From Streptomyces adustus (lineage in GTDB: Bacteria > Actinomycetota > Actinomycetes > Streptomycetales > Streptomycetaceae), in NCBI RefSeq assembly GCF_009377175.1, contig NZ_VJZD01000005.1, positions 32,905 to 96,904 of the forward strand: a stretch of 64,000 bases of DNA. The letters are read 5' to 3'. Under the pieces are notes generated by a model. The model had not been told where the DNA came from. It searched no databases and saw nothing but the letters and a program-made list of their open reading frames with translations. The translations under genes were made by a program, and so were the position numbers. Each line of letters begins with the position of its first letter. Position 1 is the first letter of the stretch. This document shows, piece by piece, positions 7,471 through 17,009 of the stretch.

Positions 7471-9906
7471 ATGACCGCGGTTCAGAATGACAGAAATCCC
7501 TCGCCACGGCAGCCGGCCGGGCCCGCGGTCACGCCGGCCACGGCCCTCCTGGACGGCGCGGGCAACGTCATCGGGTGGTCCGAGGCCGCCGAGGCACTGC
7601 TGGGCTATCGAGCGGACGAGATCCTGGACCGCCCCGCCGACAGGGTGCTCACGCCCGGCGGGGAAGTGCCACGCCCCGAGAACGGAGACTGGAGCGGGGT
7701 CGTAGAGGTCCGCCACCGGGCCGGACACACCCTGCGGCTCGAGGTCCGCATGGGCGCGATGGGCGGCGCCGCGGGCCGTGCGTACTGGCTGATGACGGTC
7801 TTCGACCCGGACGAGGGCGCGCTGCCCGGGGTGAACCGGTCTCTGCTGGACGGCCTGCTCTCCCACTCACCCATCGGCATGGCCGTCATGGACACGGACC
7901 TGAGATACACCTGGGTCAACGAGGCTCTGGTGCGGACGTCCGGTGCAGCGGACCGGCTGGGGCGCACGCTCAGCGCGGTCTTCCCCTCCCAGCAGGCGGC
8001 CGCGGGTGAGGCCGCGATGCGCCGGGTCCTCGAGACGGGCACACCACGGATCGACTACGAGTACAGGGGACCCATCCTGTCCGACCCGACCGGCGAGCAC
8101 ATGTACTCGGCGTCCTTCTTCCGGCTCGAGGACGAGCACGACAAGCCCACCGGCCTGTGCTACCTGGTGATCGACATCACCGAACGGTGGCGCAGGCATC
8201 GTCGCGAACTGATGCTGAGCAGAGCCCGTGCGTGCGGAAAGGAGCTCGATCCCGTCCGGGCCGCTCAGGAGCTCGCGGAGATCTGCGTGCCGGACTTCGC
8301 GGACCTGGTGAGCATCGACCTCGCCGACGCCGTGCTCCAGGGCAGTGAGATCCCCTGTGCCTCCGCACAGGGATCCGTCTCCCTGCGCCATGCCGGCCAC
8401 CAGGCCGACGGCGGGGTGTGCGCGAGTTCCCTACGAGGCAGGGGCGACGCGGTGGAGTACGGCCCGCAGTCGCCGGCCGTGCGATGCCTGGAGGACGGGA
8501 AGGGCGTCCTCGGGGCACCGGCTCACGCCGCGCCCGCAGCCCGGACCACCGAGAGCGCGCCCGGGCGCCCCCCGACGGGCGAGGAAGACGCGTTCCACCC
8601 GCCGATCATGGTCCCGCTGTGCGCGAGCGCTCTCTCGCTGGGCCTCGCCACCTTCCTGCGCGCCCGTGACAAGGAGCCTTTCACACCGGAGGACCTCGCC
8701 TTCGCGGAGGAGTTCGCGGTCCACGGAAGTTCCGCGCTGATCGCCGCGCACCGCTTCGCGCAGGAGCGCAGGATCTCGCTGTCGCTGCAGCGGAGCCTGC
8801 TCCCGGGGCGGCTCGGCGCGGACGAGGCGGCCGAGATCGCCTGGCGCTACTTTCCCGCCTCGCAGGAGGCGGGCGTCGGCGGGGACTGGGTCGACGCGAT
8901 CCCTCTCTCCGGAGCCCGGATCGCGCTGGTGGTCGGCGACGTGGTGGGGCACGGCGTCAATGCGGCAGCGGCCATGGGGCGACTGCGCGCCGCCGTCCAC
9001 ACCCTGGCGGCCATGGACCTGCCGCCCGACGAACTGCTCGCCCACCTCGACGACTTCGTGACACGTATCTGCGCGGAGCAGCCATCGGGAACGCGCTGCG
9101 GCGAGGAGGGTTCCAGCCTCATGGGGACCCTGGGTGCCTCTTGCATGTACGCCGTCTACGACCCCGTCGACCGGACATGCGCGATGGCGCGTGCCGGCCA
9201 CCCCGCACCGGTGATCACGCGGCCGGACGGGACGACCTTTGTGCCCGATCTCCCGGTCGGCCCGCTGCTGGGCGTGGGGTCGGTCCCCTTCGAAGCCGTC
9301 GAGATGACGTGCCCCGACGGCAGCCTGCTTGCCTTCTTCACGGACGGCCTGGTGGAGGACCGCAGCAGGGACATGGACGAGGGCGTCGCACAGTTGCGTT
9401 CCCTGCTGGGCGACGCAGACGCACCTCTTGAACAACTGTGCGACGACGCGGTGGCGGCCCTTGTCTCCCGCCCGCTGAGGGACGACGCCGCCCTCCTGCT
9501 CGCCCGCACCGCCTCGTTCCCGTCCTCCGCCGTGGCGACCTGGGAGATCCCCGTCGACCCCGCATATGTCAGTGAGGCCCGGGCCCTGGCGGATCGCCAG
9601 CTCGAGGAGTGGGATCTGGGAGACCTGCAGTTCACCACCGAACTCATCGTGAGTGAGCTGGTCACCAACGCCATCCGCTACGGGGCGGCACCGATCCGAC
9701 TCCGCCTGATCCACCACCGCGTGCTCACCTGCGAGGTGTTCGACGGCAGCAGTACATCACCGAGGCTGCGCCACGCCAGGACGATGGACGAAGGAGGCCG
9801 CGGGCTGTTTCTCGTGGCCCAGGCCTCGCAGCGGTGGGGCTACCGGTACACGGGTTCGGGGAAGTCGATCTGGGTGGAGCAGGCGCTGCCCCCACCATGG
9901 CCGTGA
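7471..9906 (+). CDS. PAS-GAF-PP2C (SpoIIE-type) phosphatase with C-terminal anti-sigma-like ATPase domain
   Basis: From the ATG at 7471 the product is 811 residues; the frame stays open upstream to 7252 but that part lacks conservation features. Two PAS-like segments come first (LLDGAGNVIGWSEAAEALLG, then GMAVMDTDLRYTWVNEALVR), followed by a GAF-like region, then a PP2C/SpoIIE domain with metal ligands in GVGGDWVDAI, VVGDVVGHG, FFTDGLVED and RDDAALL. The last 130 residues are a GHKL ATPase domain (ELVTNAIRYG N-box, DEGGRGLFLVA). Such proteins sense a signal and act in partner-switching cascades, dephosphorylating anti-anti-sigma factors while the ATPase domain can phosphorylate or bind sigma partners. 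No anti-anti-sigma gene is adjacent. Confidence 0.92.
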   Translation: MTAVQNDRNPSPRQPAGPAVTPATALLDGAGNVIGWSEAAEALLGYRADEILDRPADRVLTPGGEVPRPENGDWSGVVEVRHRAGHTLRLEVRMGAMGGAAGRAYWLMTVFDPDEGALPGVNRSLLDGLLSHSPIGMAVMDTDLRYTWVNEALVRTSGAADRLGRTLSAVFPSQQAAAGEAAMRRVLETGTPRIDYEYRGPILSDPTGEHMYSASFFRLEDEHDKPTGLCYLVIDITERWRRHRRELMLSRARACGKELDPVRAAQELAEICVPDFADLVSIDLADAVLQGSEIPCASAQGSVSLRHAGHQADGGVCASSLRGRGDAVEYGPQSPAVRCLEDGKGVLGAPAHAAPAARTTESAPGRPPTGEEDAFHPPIMVPLCASALSLGLATFLRARDKEPFTPEDLAFAEEFAVHGSSALIAAHRFAQERRISLSLQRSLLPGRLGADEAAEIAWRYFPASQEAGVGGDWVDAIPLSGARIALVVGDVVGHGVNAAAAMGRLRAAVHTLAAMDLPPDELLAHLDDFVTRICAEQPSGTRCGEEGSSLMGTLGASCMYAVYDPVDRTCAMARAGHPAPVITRPDGTTFVPDLPVGPLLGVGSVPFEAVEMTCPDGSLLAFFTDGLVEDRSRDMDEGVAQLRSLLGDADAPLEQLCDDAVAALVSRPLRDDAALLLARTASFPSSAVATWEIPVDPAYVSEARALADRQLEEWDLGDLQFTTELIVSELVTNAIRYGAAPIRLRLIHHRVLTCEVFDGSSTSPRLRHARTMDEGGRGLFLVAQASQRWGYRYTGSGKSIWVEQALPPPWP

Positions 9907-9940
9907 CTTCGGGCGGCGGGGCGGTGGCGGGAGCAGACGA

Positions 9941-9980
9941 ACGACGGGTGCGCGGTATTGCGGTACCGCCCACCCGTCGT
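9941..9980. terminator. bidirectional terminator, long perfect hairpin
   Basis: ACGACGGGTG pairs with CACCCGTCGT and the inner GCGGTA pairs with TACCGC, leaving a small loop. It sits exactly between the convergent phosphatase and binding-protein genes. Confidence 0.75.
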
Positions 9981-10016
9981 CGGGTCGCACTGCGCCGCCG
10001 TCGACGCAGTGCGTGC

Positions 10017-11618
10017 TCAGTCGCTCAGGCCGTGGCCGAGTTCCCACAGCTGTAGCACGGAGGAGGAGTTGATGGCGTAGGCGACTCCGGTGATGTCGTC
10101 GCGTGCGGCCACGTACTGCTTGCCCTGCCACAGAGGCAGTACGGGGACGTCGTCGGCGACGGTGTCCTGGATCCGGGTCAGTGTCTTCACGGCCCTGAGA
10201 CGATCGGCGTCGCGCCTCGTCTCGGGAATCAGTGACTGCTGGATGGTCTTGTTCGAGTACGGCGAGTTGAGGAAGTTGTCCTTGTCGAGGAAGGGTGCGA
10301 CGAAGTTGTCGGCGTCGGGGAAGTCGGGGAACCAGCCCATGCCGTAGACGTCATAGTCGCCCTTGCGTTCAGCGGTGCTGAAGTCCGCCCAGGGGGTGCC
10401 CTGGATGGTGACGTCGAACAGGTGGCTGGCCTCGAGCTGCTTGCGCAGGATCTCGAACTCCTGCTTCGTCGCCGTTCCGTAGTGGTCGGTGGTGTAGTGC
10501 ATGGTCAGTTTCACCGGAGTGGCGACGCCTGCCGCGTCGAGGAGGTTCTTCGCCCTTGTGATGTCGGGAGTGCCGTACTTGTTGAAGAACGAGTTGGAAT
10601 GCCCGGTGAGGGATGCCGGAACTAGTGAGTACAGGGGCTCGACTTGAGTACCGTAGACCTTGGAGACCAGCTCGCCGCGGTCGACGATCTGAGCCATGGC
10701 CTGCCGGACGGCCTTGGCCCTGACGGTGGGCGCGTCGGTGTTGAAACCCAGGTAGCGGATCTCCAGGCTGGGCATTTCGACGAGATTGACGCTCTTGTCG
10801 TTCCCCGCCTCGAGCTGCTTGATCTGGGCGGGTGACATGGTGCGTACCATCACATCGATATCGCCCCGGCTGATGGCGGTGCCCATGGCCTTCGCGTCGT
10901 CGAAGACATGCACCACGACCTGGTCGTTGTTCACCTCCAGGCTGCCTCTGTAGAGCGAATTCTTGGTGAAGGTGACGGTCGTGATGGCGTCGTCCTTCAC
11001 CTCGGCCTTGAAGGTGTACGGGCCCGAACCGTCGACGGCGAAGCCGTCACGGAGCCTGTCTCCGTCGTAATCCCTGGGGTTGACGATGCCCGCGACCGGA
11101 GTCGTCAGCTTGTACGGGAAAGTGGCGTCTGCCGTCTTCAGATGGAAGATGATCTCACGGTCGCCCCGGGTCTCGATCGTGCCGATCGTGTTCAGCAGTG
11201 CGGAGACGTCGGTGTCGGCCTTGATGCGCAGGGCCCGTTCGATGGAACTCTTCACGATGTCGGCGGTGATCTTGTCGCCGTCGGCGAACTGCAGACCCTC
11301 GCGCAGGGTGCAGACGTAACGGTTGTTGCCGCCTCCGTCGAAGCCGCAGCGCTCGGCCGCCTCGGGCACCGGGGCGCCCTCGCCCTTGGGTTCGACCAAC
11401 AGTGTCTGGACCGTCTGGCGCAGGAGGTTCCAGGAGTTGGTGTCGTAGGTGTAGGCCGGGTCGAGGGGAGCCGGGGCGTCCTTGGTGGCCGTGAACCTGT
11501 CGGTGGTGCCGATGACGATGGTGCCGGCCCTATTCCCGCTGTCGGAATCGCTGCACGCGGTGACAACCGGCGTGAGCAGGCCGGCGACTGCTGCCAGCAC
11601 CCAGGTCTTGCGGTTCAT
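10017..11618 (-). CDS. ABC transporter substrate-binding lipoprotein, family 5 (second copy)
   Basis: I chose the ATG at 11618 because it has a GGAG ribosome site 8 bases upstream and opens a lipoprotein signal (MNRKTWVLAAVAG, then lipobox VVTAC, Cys near residue 22). The frame stays open further upstream without coding character. The 533-residue product has the SBP_bac_5 features GTIVIGTTDRFTATKDAPAP, the RYVCTLREGLQFADGD core and YGMGWFPDFPDADNFVAPF. It aligns along its length with the protein at 4240 (for example CTLREGLQFADGD against CTLKDGLHFSNGD). No permease genes are adjacent. It should bind a peptide-like or chelated ligand outside the cell; the ligand cannot be read from sequence. 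Confidence 0.9.
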   Translation of the reverse strand: MNRKTWVLAAVAGLLTPVVTACSDSDSGNRAGTIVIGTTDRFTATKDAPAPLDPAYTYDTNSWNLLRQTVQTLLVEPKGEGAPVPEAAERCGFDGGGNNRYVCTLREGLQFADGDKITADIVKSSIERALRIKADTDVSALLNTIGTIETRGDREIIFHLKTADATFPYKLTTPVAGIVNPRDYDGDRLRDGFAVDGSGPYTFKAEVKDDAITTVTFTKNSLYRGSLEVNNDQVVVHVFDDAKAMGTAISRGDIDVMVRTMSPAQIKQLEAGNDKSVNLVEMPSLEIRYLGFNTDAPTVRAKAVRQAMAQIVDRGELVSKVYGTQVEPLYSLVPASLTGHSNSFFNKYGTPDITRAKNLLDAAGVATPVKLTMHYTTDHYGTATKQEFEILRKQLEASHLFDVTIQGTPWADFSTAERKGDYDVYGMGWFPDFPDADNFVAPFLDKDNFLNSPYSNKTIQQSLIPETRRDADRLRAVKTLTRIQDTVADDVPVLPLWQGKQYVAARDDITGVAYAINSSSVLQLWELGHGLSD

Positions 11619-12237
11619 GCTCTGTTCTCCAAGGGGCGTTCCGTTCCAGCCGCCCACATGTGCTGGCGGCGCGGCAGAGTGCCGGGCTGCGACTGTTGTT
11701 TTGCGAAACGCTGATGTGCAGTCACAGGAAGGCTCGCAGTCGTGCGAGTTGACCCCTGGGCATGCGGCGTGAGCCGGCATGGGAACGACACCGGCGATGT
11801 TTTGTTGATACTTCAACATTAGGGAGGGCTTTGAATGCCTGTCAATGCGCCCAGAGTCATGCCTGATTCGCCGGTCGGATCTTAGAATCGCCGCCGGCCG
11901 CAACAGCGGGACAGCTGCTCAATGGTGCTCGATCGGGTAGATGGAAAGCATCAAAGGGCATACCTGCGGACCGGAATCTGCGGTCCCGATTTTTTGGTGA
12001 CGGCTTTCGACGGAGACCGGGCAGGCCACCTCGGCCAGGGCGTGTTTCGAATGAGGCCCAAGGTGTGTTTCGAAAGAGCGGCGACGGTCTCGCGGTCACC
12101 GGCTCGCAGTCCGGCTTCGGCCTGCTGCGCAGCCGGAGTCCGTGGATGAAGACCACGGCAACGGGAAGCGGGGCGGTCGTGGTGGGAGCCTGCTCGCAAG
12201 GGAGTGCCGACCCGGCATGTGCCCACGGAAGCGGGAA
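11619..12237. other. intergenic region with binding-protein promoter
   Basis: About 620 bases without a credible gene. Reading toward the binding-protein gene, the stretch around 11795-11830 is AT-rich (GATGTTTTGTTGATACTTC on the plus strand) and is the likely promoter area; the segment near 11697-11712 (GTTTTGCGAAACGC) contains an imperfect dyad that could be an operator. Confidence 0.35.
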
Positions 12238-12259
12238 CCCCGGTGCTCTCGCACCGGGG
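12238..12259 (-). terminator. hairpin terminator of the MBL-fold gene
   Basis: A perfect 8-bp stem (CCCCGGTG/CACCGGGG) with a 6-base loop lies 16 bases beyond the stop codon of the minus-strand metallo-hydrolase gene. Confidence 0.65.
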
Positions 12260-12274
12260 TGACACCCCTGTGAT

Positions 12275-13354
12275 TCAGGGCCGGACGCCGAACGGCCCGA
12301 GAACACCCGCGTCGATCCGCAGGGACTCCAGCAGGGTCCAGGCGTTGTCCTTGGTGAAGACGTCGGCGGCGGCGAGGACTCCGGCGTACTTCGCGGCCAC
12401 CGGGGCGGCCGCGGTCTCCGCGACCGCGTCGAGGAACGTCCTGAAGATCGCCCACGAGTTGCCCTGTGCGCCGTACTTGGCGAAGTACGGGCTCGGGTCG
12501 ACGGAGTCGATCGCGGAGCGGGTGCTGGCCTCCAGATCGTTCATGTACTGGATCTGCAGGGTGCCGTCCGCGCGGACTCCGAGGCGCCCGAGGTGGCCGC
12601 CGACGAAGGTCTGCCACGGGTAGTCCATCGCGATGCTCTGAGCCTTGATCCAGTCGGGGATGTCCTGGGAGACCGCGAGGTTCTTGAAGGGCACCCAGCC
12701 CGGATACAGGACGTCGACCAGCATCAAGGTGGCGTACTCGGGCGCGTAGACGAAGATGTTGTCGGGGGAGTGGTTGGGCCCGTGGTATGCCAGCTGAAGG
12801 GTCTCTCCGCCGACCTTGAGCTGGTACTTGTCGCGGAACGTGACCGTCGGCTGCGGACGGTTGGGGTCCGCCGCACGGGCCAGCAGGCCGGCCGTCGCGG
12901 CGTGCGAGACCCGTATGACGTCTGTTCCGAACAGACCGGCCGCGCCGATGTGGTCGGCGTGCGAGTGCGAGTAGACCAGGTGCGTCACCTTGCCGGGCCG
13001 GCCGTTGGCCCGGGTGACGTCGTCGATCGCGCGGAGCAGGTTGTGCCCGATGGTCGGCGGCGCGTCGACGAGGACGACGCCGCGTGTGGTCGTCAGGAAC
13101 ATGGACTGGTAGTAGGAGTCGGTGACCCAGTAGAGGTTTCCGGCGATCCGGCCCACGTAGTAGCCGTCCGCGTTCGGGGTGGGCCCGACCGAGGCGGCGG
13201 GGATCGGGGCGAAGTCCGGCAGACCGTTGTCGTCGGCGCGGGCGGGTTGGGCCAGTGCGCCGACGAGACTGGCGGCGGCGGGGACGGCGAGGGCGCCGGC
13301 GGCGCCTTTGAGGAATCCGCGGCGGCCGGTCGGAGACGGGAGATTGGCAGGCAT
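12275..13354 (-). CDS. Tat-exported MBL-fold metallo-hydrolase
   Basis: This 359-residue protein opens with a twin-arginine signal (GRRGFLKGAAGALAV, cleavage after AQPARA near residue 40). The mature part has the metallo-beta-lactamase-fold zinc motif HSHADH (near residue 132), further His ligands in YHGPNHSPDN (near 192) and VGGHLGRL (near 250), and metal-bridging Asp candidates such as MLVDVLYPG. The fold hydrolyses very diverse substrates (lactamases, lactonases, phosphodiesterases, alkylsulfatases); this subgroup, often seen in Streptomyces as an exported single gene, has no substrate I can name. It has its own terminator and is separated by long gaps, so it is probably monocistronic. Confidence 0.88.
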   Translation of the reverse strand: MPANLPSPTGRRGFLKGAAGALAVPAAASLVGALAQPARADDNGLPDFAPIPAASVGPTPNADGYYVGRIAGNLYWVTDSYYQSMFLTTTRGVVLVDAPPTIGHNLLRAIDDVTRANGRPGKVTHLVYSHSHADHIGAAGLFGTDVIRVSHAATAGLLARAADPNRPQPTVTFRDKYQLKVGGETLQLAYHGPNHSPDNIFVYAPEYATLMLVDVLYPGWVPFKNLAVSQDIPDWIKAQSIAMDYPWQTFVGGHLGRLGVRADGTLQIQYMNDLEASTRSAIDSVDPSPYFAKYGAQGNSWAIFRTFLDAVAETAAAPVAAKYAGVLAAADVFTKDNAWTLLESLRIDAGVLGPFGVRP

Positions 13355-14084
13355 GGAGATCTGGTCGCCTTTCGGTTCGATGACAGGGGGAACGGAAGGG
13401 ATGGGACTGAGGGACTGAAGGGGCGTCGCTCAGTGCGGCGAAGTCGGGGTGGAAGCCAGGGCGGAGGACCCCTTCCTCGAGACGGCCGCCGACGATTCCG
13501 CGCCCCTGGCCGCGCACACGGTGATTGCCGACGACGTCAGGACACCACCGTGTGCACAGCGTTCGCACCGGGGCTCCACCCCAGCAGGACGCCCCGTCGA
13601 CAGCCGCCACGGACTGGGGTGAACACTGTGATGCGAGCCGCGCGGGGCCATGGCCAACACGCATGGCCCGCGTGGCGGTGTGTGTGGTGGGGGGTGAGAA
13701 CCCGGCATGACGAAGATGCCGGGTTCTCTTCCTGCCGCGCCTTGTCCCCCCACGGGCCAGTGCGCGCCGGAAGCGGGCCGGGGCGGCCGAGTGAGGCGTG
13801 GTCCGCTGCCCCTCTTCATCCACGCGTGTGTCAGAAGAGCTCCGCACTGTAAGCACGTAGGAGTCCGGGGAAAAGGTTCACATCATGTGCGCCTGTTGTG
13901 CCGGGCGGGCGCGGACGGGGCGAAGGGGGATCCGACGAGGCTCGGGGTGAGCAGCCTGCGAGGGCGCCGACAACCGCAGCCGCGCGCAACGCGCGACTTG
14001 GACATGGACTTCAGGCGCGGCCTCGATCCGCCCGATGCCGTCGTGCCTGCCCGAAGGGGTGACGGAGGCCACTTCGGTTGTGGA
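13355..14084. other. long intergenic region with strong orphan hairpins
   Basis: No credible protein gene is seen in 730 bases. Two strong hairpins lie here: CGCGGGGCCATG with CATGGCCCGCG (13641-13672) and a terminator-like stem at 13698-13726. Because neither flanking gene ends here, a small non-coding transcript on the plus strand is possible. Confidence 0.4.
13698..13726 (+). terminator. orphan rho-independent terminator
   Basis: A perfect 11-bp stem (GAACCCGGCAT/ATGCCGGGTTC) with a 7-base loop is followed on the plus strand by TCTTCCT. No plus-strand protein gene precedes it, so it could end a small RNA. Confidence 0.5.
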
Positions 14085-14112
14085 TTGAACGTTAAACAAT
14101 TTCTGCTAGTAT
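14085..14112 (+). promoter_or_regulatory. promoter with overlapping TTGAAC-type operator, upstream of SDR2
   Basis: TTGAAC (14085-14090) and TAGTAT (14107-14112) are spaced by 16 bases and fit a -35/-10 pair. The -35 box is part of TTGAACGTTAAAC, a motif repeated with small changes before wrbA-like, epoxide-hydrolase-like and yceI-like genes in this window. A perfect ATTGATCAAT palindrome at 14256-14265 lies just before the SDR2 ribosome site. Confidence 0.5.
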
Positions 14113-14281
14113 CGCCCTGCGGGGAGCGCCGGAGAGTCCGATCGGGCGGTATGGCGGTCGGGCGGATGTCTCCCGGCGGGAACATGTACGGCCCGAGAAG
14201 GGTGTCGACGCATGGCTGTCGACGCCTTCTGCGGGGGCGTACGCGGTAATTATGTATTGATCAATCCAGAAAGGGATCGTC

Positions 14282-15076
14282 ATGGAACTGCACCTCAAGG
14301 GCAAGGTCGCCGTCGTCACCGGAGCCAGCAAGGGCATCGGCCTGGCCGTCGTCGAGGGCCTGGTCCGTGAAGGCGCGAAGGTCGTGGCGGGCAGCCGCAC
14401 CTCCACTCCCGAACTGGACGCCCTGGCCGCCGCGCACGACGTGAGCGTGGTGTCCGTCGACCTGTCCACCGCGGAGGGCGCCGAGGCCCTGGTGCGTGCC
14501 GCTGTGGAGCGGCACGGCCGGATCGACATCCTGGTCAACAACGTCGGCGCGGCCGAGCCGCGCGAGTCGTTCCTCAAGGTGACCGACGAGGACTGGCAGA
14601 AGGTCTTCGGCGTGACCTTCTTCAGTGCCGTCCGCGCCAGCCGTGCGGCCCTGCCGCACCTGCTCGCCGCCGAAGGAGCGTCGATCGTCAACATCAGCTC
14701 CATCAACGCCCGGCTGCCCTTCCCGATGGTCGTGGACTACTCGGCGGCCAAGGCGGCGCTGACCAACCTGAACAAGGCGCTGTCCGAGGAGTTCGCCCCG
14801 CAGGGCGTGCGGGTCAACGCCGTCTCCCCGGGCCCGGTCCGCACCCCCTTCTGGACCGCGCCGGGCGGCTTCGCCGACGCCACTGCCGCGGCCGCCGGCA
14901 CCACCGCCCAGGAAGCGCTCGACGTGGTCGTGCCGCAGAGCATGGGCATCGCTTCCGGCCGGATCACCGAGGCGCACGAGGTCGCCGACCTCACCCTCTT
15001 CCTGGCCTCCCCGCTGGCCGGCAACATCACCGGAGCCGAGATCGTCATCGACGGCGGACAGATCAAGACCCTCTGA
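14282..15076 (+). CDS. SDR family NAD(P)-dependent oxidoreductase (copy 2)
   Basis: The 264-residue product has TGASKGIG (residues 13-20), NNVGAAEP (near 89) and the catalytic SSINAR...DYSAAK (near 140-157), as in copy 1 at 1687-2481; most of the differences are conservative and lie between residues 25 and 125. The start is set by an AAAGGGATCGTC leader before ATG, nearly the same as in copy 1. Unlike copy 1 it has no adjacent TetR gene; its promoter carries a TTGAAC-type element instead. It probably reduces a small carbonyl compound, unidentified. Two equal-length copies under different control suggest duplication followed by regulatory divergence. Confidence 0.93.
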   Translation: MELHLKGKVAVVTGASKGIGLAVVEGLVREGAKVVAGSRTSTPELDALAAAHDVSVVSVDLSTAEGAEALVRAAVERHGRIDILVNNVGAAEPRESFLKVTDEDWQKVFGVTFFSAVRASRAALPHLLAAEGASIVNISSINARLPFPMVVDYSAAKAALTNLNKALSEEFAPQGVRVNAVSPGPVRTPFWTAPGGFADATAAAAGTTAQEALDVVVPQSMGIASGRITEAHEVADLTLFLASPLAGNITGAEIVIDGGQIKTL

Positions 15077-15336
15077 CCGTCCCCCTGACACCCGTGTCAT
15101 CCCGCCCGGACGCCGTGACGGCCCCATGGCCGAGCGGTCATGGGCGGGACAGCGGTGACGGGGGAACGGGGACCCGGCCGCGCGCGACCGCGCACAACGA
15201 GCCGAACACCGTCGGCCGGTCACGGATCGTGGGCCGGGCACGGATCGTCGGCCGGTGCAGTCACCTCGACCGAGCAGTACATCCATGGTCTCGCGCCATG
15301 TGAGCAACATCGGAACCCCGAAAGGTAGGACGCCAG

Positions 15337-15990
15337 GTGAGCGACTCTGGACCGTCGCGCCCCATGCAGGTGACCGTCCTGGCAGAAGACAGGCTGACCG
15401 CGCAGGGCGTGGAAGCGCATCTCGCCGCTGACGACCGCGTGCACGTGCTGCCGGTGGGCGCCGAGGAAAGTCCGGATGTTCTGCTGGTCATCACGGCCGA
15501 GCTGGAGGAGAAGACGTTCACGGCGCTGAAGCGCTACTGCCCGGAGGACCCCGCAGCGGCACCTCGGCTCGTCCTCGTGGCCGACAAACCGACCGCCCAA
15601 CAACTCGTCAGGGTGATCAGGCTGGGACTCGTGGCCTTCATGTCCCGCGAGAAGACCACCCTCGCGGACATCACCGAGATGCTGTGCGCGGTGGCCCGCG
15701 GCGCCGCGTCGCTGCCGCAGTCGATGCTCGGTTCACTGCTGGAACAGATCCGTACCCGCCAGTGGAACGGCCAGGGCCCCGATACCGAGGACGAGTCGTC
15801 GTCCTTCACCGCCAGGGAACTCGCGATACTACGGCAACTGGCCGCGGGCTTGAGTACCACGGAGATCGCCGCCGCTCTGCACTACTCGGAGCGAACCGTC
15901 AAATACGTCATCCACGAGATGATCGCGCGGCACGGTCTGCGCAACAGGGTTCACGCGGTCGCCTACGCGCTGCGCCAAGGTCTCCTCTGA
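15337..15990 (+). CDS. LuxR/NarL-type regulator with degenerate receiver domain
   Basis: The GTG start follows AAAGGTAGGA. The 217-residue protein ends in a clear GerE/LuxR helix-turn-helix (LTARELAILRQLAAGLSTTE, then RTVKYVIHEMIARHGLRNR). The N-terminal 120 residues have a receiver-like fold pattern (MQVTVLAEDRLTAQGVEAHL), but the phosphorylation-site strand reads DVLLVITAELEE, so the usual acceptor Asp is replaced and the acidic pocket is poor. It probably works without a classic kinase, by ligand or protein contact. It faces an ECF sigma gene convergently and lies near the biosynthetic operon; a role in controlling it is possible but not shown. Confidence 0.85.
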   Translation: MSDSGPSRPMQVTVLAEDRLTAQGVEAHLAADDRVHVLPVGAEESPDVLLVITAELEEKTFTALKRYCPEDPAAAPRLVLVADKPTAQQLVRVIRLGLVAFMSREKTTLADITEMLCAVARGAASLPQSMLGSLLEQIRTRQWNGQGPDTEDESSSFTARELAILRQLAAGLSTTEIAAALHYSERTVKYVIHEMIARHGLRNRVHAVAYALRQGLL

Positions 15991-16057
15991 CGGGCCCGGC
16001 CATCGGCCCCCGGCGCCGAACCGTGCTCGGCCGAACCCGGGGCGCGTCCGGGCCCGG

Positions 16058-16615
16058 TCAGGCCGCCGCACGGTCCGGCGGTCCGGCGGCGGCTCCCGCG
16101 TGAATCCGACGACGGAGCTGCCGCAGTGCGTAGTGCTGCCGGGATTTGACGGTGCCCGCGGGGACTCCGAGAATCCTCGCGGTCTCCTGCACGGTTTTGT
16201 CGTTCAAATAGGTGTGGACCAGGACCTCCCGATGCTCCCGCGAGAGCTGCCGCAGCAGGGCCGCGGCGTCGACCGAGGCCAGCACCGTGTCGGCATGGTC
16301 GCTCTGGAGCACGCCCTGATGCTCCGCGCCAGGGGACTCATGACGGAAGCAGGCGCTGCGGATCCGGTCGATGGCCAGGTTGCGGGCCACGGTAAGCAGC
16401 CAGCCCCGTATCGAGCCTTCGTGGGTACACAGCCGTTCCGAGTGGCGCCAGGCGCGTATCAGGGTCTCCTGCACGATGTCCTCCGCCATGTGACGGTCAC
16501 GCAGCATGCGCTCGACGTAGGCGAGTAGCGGCTTGGTGTGGTCGTCCACCAACACCTGCAGAAGGTGCTCGCAACGTGCTCCCGAAGGCTCGGCCGGACC
16601 AACTGCGGAAATCAT
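16058..16615 (-). CDS. ECF RNA polymerase sigma factor
   Basis: The 185-residue protein has sigma region 2 (LLAYVERMLRDRHMAEDIVQ, ETLIRAWRH; about residues 29-60) and region 4 (LSREHREVLVHTYLNDKTVQ, then GVPAGTVKSRQHYALRQLRR; about residues 118-172). Region 3 is absent, as expected for group-4 sigma factors. The ATG start lies just after the promoter region shared with the SARP remnant side. No anti-sigma gene is seen next to it, so control may be at transcription or by a distant partner. The cysteine and histidine content of the middle linker (RSACFRHESPGAEH) is worth noting but common. Confidence 0.92.
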   Translation of the reverse strand: MISAVGPAEPSGARCEHLLQVLVDDHTKPLLAYVERMLRDRHMAEDIVQETLIRAWRHSERLCTHEGSIRGWLLTVARNLAIDRIRSACFRHESPGAEHQGVLQSDHADTVLASVDAAALLRQLSREHREVLVHTYLNDKTVQETARILGVPAGTVKSRQHYALRQLRRRIHAGAAAGPPDRAAA

Positions 16616-17009
16616 GTCAATCCCAAAGAGGCCAGGTCACGCCCGTCGGAGCCACTCGCACGGCCGACGCCGGCCGGACAACGGCCGGGCGGGTGCGGGA
16701 CCGCCGAAGAGCGGGGCAGAGGCGGTGCGCCGACCGAACCGCGCTCTGGGCTCGTTGCCGACGGGCACGACGCATTTCGTGCCTGCTACGGCGAAGTTCC
16801 TGTCGGAAGCGACGCGTTCGGTGATCGTAGGCAGACGCCACCACCGGAAAACTGACGAGATTCTGACCGCGCGCATGCCGAGGAGACGAGGGGGCGAGCC
16901 GGGCCGGTACCCCGGTCCGCCTCTTCCCGTCGTCCGCGCATTCCGTGACCAGGCGTGCGTTCCCTGCCAACGCCTTCGGGTGATACACGGTCCCGCGCCG
17001 CGGCAGGGT
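16616..17009. other. intergenic region upstream of the ECF sigma gene
   Basis: About 390 bases with no credible gene. It should contain the ECF sigma promoter and the degraded 3' side of the SARP remnant. Confidence 0.4.

Noticed and set aside
15991..16057. GC-rich inverted text between the LuxR and ECF genes as a terminator
   Set aside because: Pairing is imperfect and many foldings are possible; not strong enough to annotate.
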